A stretch of 12,307 bases of DNA, from assembly GCA_034096865.1 (NCBI GenBank), contig JAWQFJ010005576.1:15001-27307 (forward strand). Direction: 5' to 3'. The notes below the pieces were generated by a model that saw only the letters and a list, made by a program, of their open reading frames with translations, made no database searches and was not told where the DNA came from. Made by a program: the position numbers and the translations under genes. Below are positions 1-7,577 of the stretch, piece by piece. This stretch comes from Theodoxus fluviatilis (taxonomy: Eukaryota > Mollusca > Gastropoda > Cycloneritida > Neritidae). Every line of letters begins with the position of its first letter. Positions within the stretch are counted from its first letter, which is position 1.

Positions 1-1796
1 CAAGCAGAAGGGTGGGAGAAGGCGTAAGATAAGTAGAAGAAAGAGAGGGAAAATGGACAGTAAGAGGAGCAGGCAGAAGGGTGGGAGAAGGCGTAAGCTA
101 AGTAGAAGAAAGAGAGGGAAAATGGACAGTAAGAGGAGCAGGCAGAAGGGTGGGAGAAGGCGTAAGCTAAGTAGAACAAAGAGAGGGAAAATGGACAGTA
201 AGAGGAGCAGGCAGAAGGGTGGGAGAAGGCGTAAGATAAGTAGAAGAAAGAGAGGGGAAATGGACAGTAAGAGGAGCAGGCAGAAGGGTGGGAGAAGGCG
301 TAAGATAAGTAGAAGAAAGAGAGGGAAAATGGACAGTAAGAGGAGCAGGCAGAAGGGTGGGAGAAGGCGTAAGATAAGTAGAAGAAAGAGAGGGGAAATG
401 GACAGTAAGAGGAGCAGGCAGAAGGGTGGGAGAAGGCGTAAGATAAGTAGAACAAAGAGAGGGAAAATGGACAGTAAGAGGAGCAGGCAGAAGGGTGGGA
501 GAAGGCGTAAGATAAGTAGAACAAAGAGAGGGAAAATGGACAGTAAGAGGAGCAGGCAGAAGGGTGGGAGAAGGCGTAAGATAAGTAGAACAAAGAGAGG
601 GAAAATGGACAGTAAGAGGAGCAGGCAGAAGGATGGGAGAAGGCGTAAGATAAGTAGAAGAAAGAGAGGGGAAATGGACAGTAAGAGGAGCAGGCAGAAG
701 GGTGGGAGAAGGCGTAAGATAAGTAGAAGAAAGAGAGGGGAAATGGACAGTAAGAGGAGCAGGCAGAAGGGTGGGAGAAGGCGTAAGATAAGTAGAAGAC
801 AGAGAGGGGAAATGGACAGTAAGAGGAGAGGCAGGAGGATGGGAGAAGGAGTAAGATAAGTAGAAGAAAGAGAGGGGAAATGGACAGTAAGAGGAGCAGG
901 CAGAAGGATGGGAGAAGGAGTAAGATAAGTAGAAGACAGAGAGGGAAAATGGACAGTAAGAGGAGCAGGCAGAAGGGTGGGAGAAGGCGTAAGATAAGTA
1001 GAAGAAAGAGAGGGAAAATGGACAGTAAGAGGAGCAGGCAGAAGGGTGGGAGAAGGCGTAAGATAAGTAGAAGAAAGAGAGGGAAATGGACAGTAAGAGG
1101 AGCAGGCAGAAGGGTGGGAGAAGCGTAAGATAAGTAGAAGAAAGAGAGGGAAAATGGACAGTAAGAGGAGCAGGCAGAAGGGTGGGAGAAGGCGTAAGAT
1201 AAGTAGAAGAAAGAGAGGGGAAATGGACAGTAAGAGGAGCAGGCAGAAGGATGGGAGAAGGCGTAAGATAAGTAGAAGAAAGAGAGGGGAAATGGACAGT
1301 AAGAGGAGCAGGCAGAAGGGTGGGAGAAGGCGTAAGATAGGTAGAAGACAGAGAGGGAAAATGGACAGTATAAGAGGAGCAGGCAGAAGGATGGGAGAAG
1401 GCGTAAGATAAGTAGAAGAAAGAGAGGGGAAATGGACAGTAAGAGGAGCAGGCAGAAGGATGGGAGAAGGCGTAAGATAAGTAGAAGAAAGAGAGGGAAA
1501 ATGGACAGTAAGAGGAGCAGGCAGAAGGATGGGAGAAGGCATAAGATAAGTAGAAGAAAGAGAGGGAAAATGGACAGTAAGAGGAGCAGGCAGAAGGGTG
1601 GGAGAAGGCGTAAGATAAGTAGAAGAAAGAGAGGGGAAATGGACAGTAAGAGGAGCAGGCAGAAGGATGGGAGAAGGCGTAAGATAAGTAGAAGGCAGAG
1701 AGGGAAAATGGACAGTAAGAGGAGCAGGCAGAAGGGTGGGAGAAGGCGTAAGATAAGTAGAAGACAGAGAGGGAAAATGGACAGTAAGAGGAGCAG
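1..1796 (+). repeat. 69-bp purine-rich minisatellite, about 25 full copies
   Basis: A tandem array with a 69-bp unit; in the frame starting at 53 each unit reads as 23 residues beginning MDSKRSRQK. Counting units by their ATG gives 25 full copies from 53 to 1776. A partial copy lies at 1-52, so the array continues past the left edge, and a decayed copy begins at 1777. Copies differ at a few recurrent sites: GGT/GAT (residue 10), ATA/CTA (16), AGA/ACA (19), AAG/CAG (20) and AAA/GAA (23). Length changes occur in the copy at 812 (net -1), near 1085 and 1122 (-1 each) and near 1370 (+2). The + strand is nearly all purine, with T confined to a few positions. Sharing of variants between neighbours (CTA in the first two units, ACA in three consecutive units, GGAGTAAG in the two units around 850 and 910) points to local duplication. 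Non-coding satellite DNA is the likeliest reading. Confidence 0.97.
53..859 (+). other. 268-codon open frame inside the minisatellite, probably not a gene
   Basis: An ATG-started frame reads through eleven full 69-bp units and stops in the twelfth, where a 1-bp net deletion shifts it. Three shorter frames of the same repeat follow at 880-1128, 1154-1411 and 1432-1881, each ended by an indel or by the array end. The peptide is extremely basic (Lys, Arg and Ser dominate) with no recognisable domain, signal peptide or membrane segment. The frame is open because the unit is a multiple of three and this strand has little T. The other two + frames are closed in every unit by TAA or TAG within the cgtaagataagtag segment. 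Almost every difference between copies changes the amino acid, which argues against selection on a protein. A basic low-complexity protein encoded by an exon cannot be fully excluded. Confidence 0.12.
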
Positions 1797-1869
1797 AGGA
1801 GGGGCAGGAAAAGGAATGGGAGGAGAAGTGAGAGAAGAATGGGAATGGAAAAGAGTAAGATCAGAAGGA

Positions 1870-1923
1870 TTAATTAATTGAGTGATTGATTGATTGGATT
1901 GATTGGATTGATTGGATGAATTG
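1870..1923 (+). repeat. Degenerate TTAA/TTGA-type tetranucleotide tract
   Basis: An imperfect four-base repeat (TTAATTAATTG, then GATTGATTGATTG with one-base slips) directly precedes the perfect GAGT array. It appears to be a mutated end of the same simple-repeat locus, since each motif differs from the next by one base. Confidence 0.85.
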
Positions 1924-2019
1924 GAGTGAGTGAGTGAGTGAGTGAGTGAGTGAGTGAGTGAGTGAGTGAGTGAGTGAGTGAGTGAGTGAGTGAGTGAGTG
2001 AGTGAGTGAGTGAGTGAGT
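1924..2019 (+). repeat. (GAGT)24 microsatellite
   Basis: Twenty-four uninterrupted GAGT units (96 bp). The absence of any substitution suggests recent expansion or active slippage, and length polymorphism between individuals is likely. It sits between two degenerate tetranucleotide tracts of related sequence. Confidence 0.98.
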
Positions 2020-2112
2020 AATTGATGGATGGATGGATAGATGCATGCGTGGATGAATGGATTGATAGATGGATGGATAGATGAATGGATGGAAAGATGG
2101 ATGGATGGATTC
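2020..2112 (+). repeat. Degenerate (GGAT)n tetranucleotide tract
   Basis: An imperfect run of GGAT/GATA/GAAT units, with interruptions such as GATGCATGCGT near 2040. It forms the right flank of the GAGT array. The open frame that begins at 2081 starts inside this tract and continues into non-repetitive DNA to 2353. It has no recognisable domain and I do not treat it as a gene. Confidence 0.9.
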
Positions 2113-2145
2113 TTTATTAGAGGCCGACGATCCATCAATTTATAA

Positions 2146-2169
2146 GTGTACATACGAGCGTATATACAC
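2146..2169. repeat. 24-nt imperfect palindrome
   Basis: The half-sites GTGTACATACGA and GCGTATATACAC are inverted matches at 10 of 12 positions. It lies in the 228-bp non-repetitive stretch between the two tandem-repeat blocks, in which I see nothing else. The core GTGTACATACGAG also resembles, from memory, part of the tail of the gastropod SINE discussed at 5677-5803, but the flanks do not support a full copy. Confidence 0.5.
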
Positions 2170-2335
2170 TATTAAAACAAAGTGCACAAACAAAAGATTT
2201 ACAGTTGTAAATGAATCTTTGACGAAAGAACACTGCCACATGAATACATGCAAGAAACCAAAATTTGCTATAAAAAGATCAAAATATTTGTGCATTGGCA
2301 TACGATTGTTTACATTATGGTGGTTGCCCTACCAC

Positions 2336-2761
2336 CTAATTCTGCGTGTCTGAACATGTTTCTTGCACTTTCTGCGTGACTGAACATGTTTCTTGCACTT
2401 TATGCGTGTCTGAACGTGTTTCTTGCACTTTCTGCGTGTCTGAACAAGTATCTTGCACTTTCTGCGTGTCTGAACGTGTTTCTTGCACTTTATGCGTGTC
2501 TGAACGTGTTTCTTGCACTTTCTGCGTGTCTGAACAAGTATCTTGCACTTTCTGCGTGTCTGAACATGTTTCTTGCACTTTATGCGTGTCTGAACATGTT
2601 TCTTGCACTTTCTGCAGGCGTTTCTGGAATGCGTAGTAGGTAAACACTGCAATGTCTCTAATCTTCCGATCGACCTTTCCATAGATCAATTGAATTACAC
2701 TCACACGATTTGTATCGTGTCTATGACTTGCTAGGTACTTTTGTCTCATGTCATTGCACAT
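2336..2761 (-). other. 141-codon minus-strand frame over the 30-bp repeat, probably not a gene
   Basis: An ATG at 2761-2759 opens a frame whose first 50 or so residues come from non-repetitive DNA. The rest is a ten-residue repeat (KVQETCSDTQ-like) encoded by the 30-bp array; it stops just past the array at 2336. An overlapping minus frame (2329-2682) and two plus frames (2346-2636 and 2386-2643) are open across the same repeat. Frames in four registers cannot all be genes. I see no signal peptide, domain or splice context. The difference from the other repeat frames is that this one begins with an ATG outside the repeat. Confidence 0.12.
2341..2615. repeat. 30-bp minisatellite, nine copies, 90-bp higher-order pattern
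   Basis: Nine consecutive 30-bp copies fill 2341-2610 with no length change, followed by the first bases of a tenth. The consensus is TCTGCGTGTC-TGAACATGTT-TCTTGCACTT. Variants recur every three units: TAT replaces TCT at the start of copies 3, 6 and 9, and AACAAGTA replaces AACATGTT in copies 4 and 7. The array therefore grew at least partly by duplication of a three-unit (90-bp) block. Because 30 is divisible by three, four of the six reading frames stay open across the array. This looks like non-coding tandem DNA. Confidence 0.96.
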
Positions 2762-2959
2762 TCAACGGTAAATAAAAAAGCGAACTTTGTTTTCAATCTC
2801 ATAACAGATTGGACAATTCAAGTCCAGTTAGTTACTCGACCGTGAATTCCGTTTGAAGTCTATACATCCTAAACGGAAGCGTATAGAAAATCGCGAAATC
2901 GTTTGATGTTTACACAGGGTGAACAATGTGCATATGCAAACGAAACTGTCAAAGTCTCA
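2616..2959. other. Non-repetitive stretch, no gene seen
   Basis: Ordinary-complexity DNA to the right of the 30-bp array. Apart from the start of the minus-strand frame ending at 2336, no credible coding region, RNA gene or regulatory site is visible. Confidence 0.6.
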
Positions 2960-2998
2960 TAGAAACTAAACGTACTGCTGGTACAAGTTTAGTTTCTA
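2960..2998. repeat. Near-perfect hairpin, 16 bp of stem in 39 nt
   Basis: TAGAAACTAAAC (2960-2971) is an exact reverse complement of GTTTAGTTTCTA (2987-2998). Inside it, GTAC (2972-2975) pairs with GTAC (2981-2984) around the 5-nt loop TGCTG, leaving a 2-nt AA bulge at 2985-2986. Pairing stops immediately outside. The structure is too short for a typical animal microRNA precursor. It may be a decayed miniature transposon end, a cruciform site or chance. Confidence 0.8.
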
Positions 2999-3196
2999 GC
3001 GAGGAAGAGCAGGAGAAGAACAGGAAGAGGGATGGGCGGCAAGGAGGAAAGAGGATGGGTGTTCCCTACACGACAGGAGATGTTCGCTAAATCAGGCGAG
3101 AGGTTAATTAGCTTTCACCGTCATTAGCGACCTTGTTCCCCCTGTCTTATCAATCACCACACTCACGAGGGGGCCTGCACCCTCTGTGGCCGTGAC

Positions 3197-3284
3197 AGAG
3201 GGAAGGGAAGGGAAAGGAAAGAGGAGTTAGTAGGGGGTGGGAAGGATGGGGATGGGGGGTCGGGGGATAGGGGTTAGGGGTGGG
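3197..3284 (+). repeat. Polypurine tract with G-quadruplex potential
   Basis: A purine-rich stretch that becomes G-rich towards its right end. From 3248 it holds six runs of three or more G: 3248-3251, 3254-3259, 3262-3266, 3270-3273, 3277-3280 and 3282-3284. They are separated by loops of only 1-3 nt (AT, TC, ATA, TTA, T). This satisfies the usual intramolecular G-quadruplex pattern with spare runs. It includes GGGGTTAGGGG, which resembles a telomere repeat but occurs only once. Confidence 0.85.
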
Positions 3285-4020
3285 AGCCTATTGTATACAA
3301 CCCCACCTCCCACGTGTCATGTAACTGCAATCACCCCCTACCTGTCAGAGAGAGAGTCAGATTTAAGGCTCACCCCAGACCTCCTAAGTCCGTCTGGATA
3401 AGCATTGATCCCCGCTCAGTCACGAAGACGGCTGCGGTTTTAGCGGTCCTGCCCCCGTGACTCGACTAACATACGTCTTCCGCCAGAAGGCAGCAGCATT
3501 CTCTGGAACGCTTGACCAAGTGCAGGCGTTGGCCATTGGCGCTCAATCGACTTTCTGACCGATCTGCTGTAGAGCAGGATGGATGGATAAAGTTGTACGG
3601 CCTTATCAACCTTTGTACACTACTAAAGGCCATTGATTACGAAAAATCATTCGAGTTTATTAGAATAGGAGAACGTCAAGTCACGATTCATCTGGTTATT
3701 CGCCTCTTACGAACGCGTAGGAGGACGCGGTGGATCTATTCCTACCCCCACCCCACAGAGAGACTGCTGAGCAGGCTTATTTTAGTTAGACTAACATAAG
3801 ACGATACGAGATGTTTATGAAAGCAAGGCATAAACAAACAGATAAACAAAACGCCAAACAATCAAACAGAAACTATAGAATATGTTGAGAAAAATGCGCT
3901 TTCTTGAAGGCGATTCACAGTAAATTGGAACTTTATTCATGTGTACTAAATGTGTGTGGTTCGTTGCAGCGAGTATTGATTTAAATTGAAAATGTTAAAA
4001 TAGACTGATCTTTTTCTCTC
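3285..4020. other. Non-repetitive stretch, no confident gene
   Basis: Mixed-composition DNA. A frame at 3512-3799 has no ATG at its 5' end (it begins at TTG) and gives no overall match I recognise. It does contain the short peptide AIDYEKSFEFI at 3629-3661, discussed as a possible reverse transcriptase motif A remnant. An AAACA-rich degenerate tract lies at about 3830-3870. I see nothing else I can support. Confidence 0.55.
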
Positions 4021-4043
4021 TTTTTAAAGGGCTGCTTTAAAAA
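4021..4043. repeat. Perfect 9-bp A/T-rich hairpin
   Basis: TTTTTAAAG (4021-4029) and CTTTAAAAA (4035-4043) are exact reverse complements around the 5-nt loop GGCTG. There is no neighbouring gene for which it could act as a terminator. In an animal genome it is most simply a small local palindrome. Confidence 0.75.
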
Positions 4044-5080
4044 ACCCAATGAAGAATGACCCAAATCAGGGTGCAGAAACCCATAAAGATCAAGCTCTCT
4101 AGCACAGACATGACAAATAATTAAGCAGCTATTCTGGTTATGACTGGGAATATGATCAAATCAATCGCCTCACATCTTGTTGAAGCTTGCAGATATGTGA
4201 GAAGGAGTCTAGCATCACACCTGAGTCGTACATGCACAATGAGGCGATATCGGGCCATGTGGGTGTCGCTTCGAAATTTTACGACGATGTCACTGGGAAA
4301 TTTTGCAGCAGTAAATGCTTTTGTGGCAGGCTTGCGCTCATATTTATGGTCCAATCAACGCTGTGAGATCCCGTTTCGTGGAATCGATGTGTTGCAATGA
4401 ATTATTCCCACGTAGCTGTTCGTTTTGGGAGCTACTTGTACAGTTGGTTGACTAAACATGATCATCAATAGCGCAGTGTGATAAGCTATACACAAGACGC
4501 TCAAATTTCTCGGTTAGAAAAGACGGTTTTTGGGGCTGGAAATGTAATTTCAGTGCAGTCAGAAGACGTAATTTTTTTTTCTCTCACAAATGTAACATAA
4601 TTCCACGAGGGATAGAAGCGTTTCGACACACAGTTTTTGACACTAATCACACCTAAATGAGAACATTTTATATTTGGCGCTCTTCACATCTTGCCATACA
4701 TGTTTATCGCGCTCTCATCAATACGCCACATGGACAGGAGCCCACGGCTGTCTGCAATTTGAGTAGGGCCGCAAAACAGCCTGGATTTTGATTGCCTGTA
4801 ACGAGTGGCTGCAAAATAAAAGATGAGCCCAGAGGCTCATGAACACCACGGCTCGACTGCCTCTGCCTCGACATCTTCATCGACAGCCATGAGATCGGCG
4901 CAGAGGCCGCCAAATTACAATTTCTAGGAAATTAAACAGTGGGGAAGCAAATTCCAGCAAATGAGGTCCTATTTCCTGGTCTTGGACAGTGCCCGCAGGG
5001 TGAGAGAAAATCACGCCTCCCCTGGCAGCTGTCTGCAGAGTCTAGAAATAGCCTCCTGGGAAGTGGCAGCGTGGCAGGAG
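4044..5080. other. About 1 kb of non-repetitive DNA, no gene seen
   Basis: Open frames here are short (for example 4140-4400 on the plus strand and 4121-4354 and 4704-4913 on the minus strand). They overlap each other on opposite strands and show no recognisable domain. A T9 run occurs at 4572-4580. No RNA gene, transposon end or promoter could be supported. Confidence 0.55.
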
Positions 5081-5311
<231 letters not shown>

Positions 5312-5327
5312 GCACAAGCATACAGCT

Positions 5328-5421
5328 CAACCCACACATGCACACACACGCGCGCGCGCGCGCGCACATACTCACACACACACACACACGCACGCACACA
5401 GACACACGCACACACACACAC

Positions 5422-5489
<68 letters not shown>
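5328..5489 (+). repeat. (CA)n microsatellite with (CG)n core, Z-DNA candidate
   Basis: After a short spacer, CA-rich DNA leads into an uninterrupted CG alternation at 5349-5365 (17 nt). Mixed CACG units follow, then a long clean (CA)n run that ends at about 5489. Alternating purine-pyrimidine sequence with a CG core is the classic pattern for left-handed Z-DNA. Together with the GA tract, this forms one compound locus of about 400 bp. Confidence 0.97.
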
Positions 5490-5491
<2 letters not shown>

Positions 5492-5676
5492 CAGGCAGAT
5501 ACGTCGGTAGACAAATTCATAAGCAGACAAACAGACCAGACACATTTACAGACAGCATTACTGGCTGAAAAATATGAATGCAAAAGAACCCCAAATGGTT
5601 CTGGTTACTTCTAGGCCGTTATCCACAAACAGAGAGTTCGGTGTCAAATGATGACAAAGTGGGGGCTGTAAGGAGC

Positions 5677-5803
5677 TGTTGTTGTTGTTGTTGTGTACCT
5701 GGGCTAAACACTTCCAGGATCACCCAAGTGGGTGAGATGATTGCGTGTGTGACTGTTTTTGAACACCCCGCCATATAGGCAGTCACACTCCGTCTTCAGT
5801 GGA
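5677..5803 (-). mobile_element. Decayed SINE fragment, gastropod-type, 3' part
   Basis: Read on the minus strand, this segment contains ACGGAGTGTGACTGCC, then TATATGGCGGGGTG, then CAAAAACAGTCACACACG. From memory this matches, with a few substitutions, the 3' body of a tRNA-derived SINE abundant in gastropods, whose body reads roughly ACGGAGTATGGCTGCC, TACATGGCGGGGT, AAAAACGGTCATACACG. At the left end, (GTT)5 at 5678-5692 reads (AAC)5 on the minus strand, as expected for the simple-repeat tail. The tRNA-like head with its A and B boxes is not visible to the right, so the copy is 5'-truncated or too diverged. The match is by recollection, not by search. Confidence 0.45.
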
Positions 5804-6052
5804 TTTGATCTCTGTCTCCAGAGAATGCCAGTTGTTACCTTAGGAGCTTACCACGGCTGAAGATAATCCCCGCATAACAGTACAACATAACAACATTTTG
5901 CTGTAGCCTTGGTTTTTGGCTGGAGTCAACAAATAACAACAGCCTTTGCCCAAGGCAATGTAAGGAGCAAGTTGAACACAGTGCTACAAGGCACGACCTC
6001 ATAGGGTTCAATTTGTGGTTGGATCAGGGCACTTATTAGCTGATTTATCTGC

Positions 6053-6140
6053 ATGTCTAATCTGTCCGATTGTCTGATTGTCTAATTTATCTTACTGTAT
6101 GAGCTGTCTAATTGTATGATTTGTCCGATTGTGCAGATTA
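6053..6140 (+). repeat. Degenerate 8-bp repeat (TGTCTGAT-like)
   Basis: Successive imperfect octamers such as TGTCTAAT, TGTCCGAT, TGTCTGAT, TGTCTAAT, TGTATGAT and TGTCCGAT occur about ten times, with one- or two-base slips and a mutated middle section. It looks like an old tandem array losing its periodicity. Confidence 0.75.
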
Positions 6141-7396
6141 CAACCGCAGAAGCAAGCCAAATAATCAGAGCATATCTATGCCCATGATTGAGCAAAGGAA
6201 ATGTCCCTTTAAGACACGTTCGGAGTCCGCTTGCAATGACAACAACAACGTATACTAGAATGGATGGGTTTGGCAGTTTGGAGACGGCAGCGCTAATGAA
6301 TCACAATAATTGGGGGCAGTAATCGATAAGTGTCGTTAAAAGTTAAGCTGCAATGGCAGTGATCAAGTTTGCTTTTCAAAATAAACATTCGTGTCTCTTT
6401 ACGCAATATCAAACTCTACATTTCGAACATATGTCCTTGGAGTAAATAATGTATTTCTTACAATAACGTGCAGAATAAAACGCATTCCTGGTTCCCACAA
6501 AATGCTCAATGTTCTGAGATGTCTTCGACCGAAGGTACAATTTCAAGCCAAAAAGTTGTTGTTTGGTTTGTTTGTTTTCCCAAACAGGAGGAAAAAGGCT
6601 GACACTTGCCGAGAGCGACCAGACAATAAAGACTCTCAGAAGGGGCCATCTTCAACTGTGACTTTGGATTCAAGTTTTCCCAAGCAAAGAAGATCTCGGT
6701 TTTTAAACACAGATTCACTCCAAAGACAAAACTGCCCTAGTCACAAACATCTCCCAGGTGCCTTCTAAGCCAGGCGGGGACAATTCTTCTTCGTCGAGTT
6801 CCAATGCAACAGGTTCTGGAAAACCATCCACCACAAGGACAAAGCAGCATGAGGTTACCCTCCCCGTGTAGATGCCCACCATACCGTTCCAGAACGCTCT
6901 CTCCTTCCATCAGGGAAGGTCTTGGAGGAAGCCAGGAGGCCCCGGGGGAGCAGACGCTATGAAGGAGCTTCCGCCATTGGATTCCTCTCCTGGGCAGACG
7001 GGCACCGTTGGAGGGGCGAGAAGGGGCGTCCAGAGCGAGAGCAAATAACGCCAATTTATTGGCCCCGGGGGCAGTCTGACTTCAAGCCACTCTCCACCGA
7101 GGGCGCGTCTGCACCCGCCTGGTGCTTGAGACTCGAAGAGGAGAGCGTGAGGTGGAGGTAGAGGTGAGGACGAGAAGGAGGTCAACAGGAAGGCTGGACA
7201 AGTGAGGTCAGGGAGGAAGATGAAGAAATGCAAGTTTGAATTTAAGGAGTGTGTTGGTTGAAAGAGGAAATGTCATGGGTGAAGTGATTTATGAAAGTGG
7301 TTTGAGAGTAGGAATTTTGCTCAACTTTCAAATACATACTTTTTTCTCATAAAAGAGTATTTTAAAAGCATGATTTCTACGCAAGATGATGCACGA
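6141..7396. other. About 1.25 kb without a recognised gene; GC-rich part 6770-7230
   Basis: The frame 6391-6768 starts only at GTG and has no domain I recognise. From about 6770 to 7230 the DNA is GC-rich, with long overlapping frames on both strands (6737-7054 and 6910-7233 minus, 6922-7161 plus). That is what composition alone tends to give. The minus frames are proline- and leucine-rich without a clear domain. A (CAAC)-like ACAACAACAAC run is at 6239-6248. Around 7150-7230 the + strand becomes purine-rich. Confidence 0.5.
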
Positions 7397-7516
7397 TTTC
7401 ATTCTCTTTCTTTCCATTTCTCTTTCTCTCGTTCTCTTTCCCTCTCGTTATATTTTTATCTCTGTCGCTCTATTTCTCTCTCTCCTTCCTTGTCATGTCT
7501 CGTCTCTTTCTCTCTA
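7397..7516 (+). repeat. Degenerate pyrimidine (CT/CTTT) tract
   Basis: A T- and C-rich stretch of CTTT, CTCT and CCTT units with scattered G and A. It lies immediately left of a CA/CG-rich tract. The frames here (serine, leucine and phenylalanine runs) are translations of the tract and not genes. Confidence 0.88.
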
Positions 7517-7529
7517 CACAGCACATGCC

Positions 7530-7577
7530 TGCACACACGCACGCACGCACGCGCGCGCACACAAACACACACACGTG
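7530..7577 (+). repeat. (CA)/(CG) alternating tract, Z-DNA candidate
   Basis: Alternating purine-pyrimidine DNA of CACA, CGCA and CGCG units, broken only at an AAA near 7563. It pairs with the pyrimidine tract on its left in the same way that the GA tract pairs with the CA tract at 5081-5489. Confidence 0.85.

Noticed and set aside
1870..2353. 90-codon plus frame starting at 2081
   Set aside because: It starts within the GGAT repeat and runs through plain DNA into the 30-bp array, with no domain or codon pattern supporting a gene.
2341..2615. A CRISPR array, because of regularly spaced ~30-bp repeats
   Set aside because: The 30-bp units are contiguous with no spacers, and the window looks eukaryotic. 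It is an ordinary tandem repeat.
3270..3284. Telomere-type repeat (GGGGTTAGGGG)
   Set aside because: It occurs once only, within a generic G-rich tract, so it is not an interstitial telomere array.
6391..6768. 125-codon plus-strand frame
   Set aside because: It begins only at GTG, is unlikely as an animal gene start, overlaps a minus frame and has no recognisable domain.
6737..7233. Proline-rich minus-strand frames in the GC-rich stretch
   Set aside because: Frames are open on both strands, as expected from GC-rich DNA, and no domain or splice signal supports an exon.
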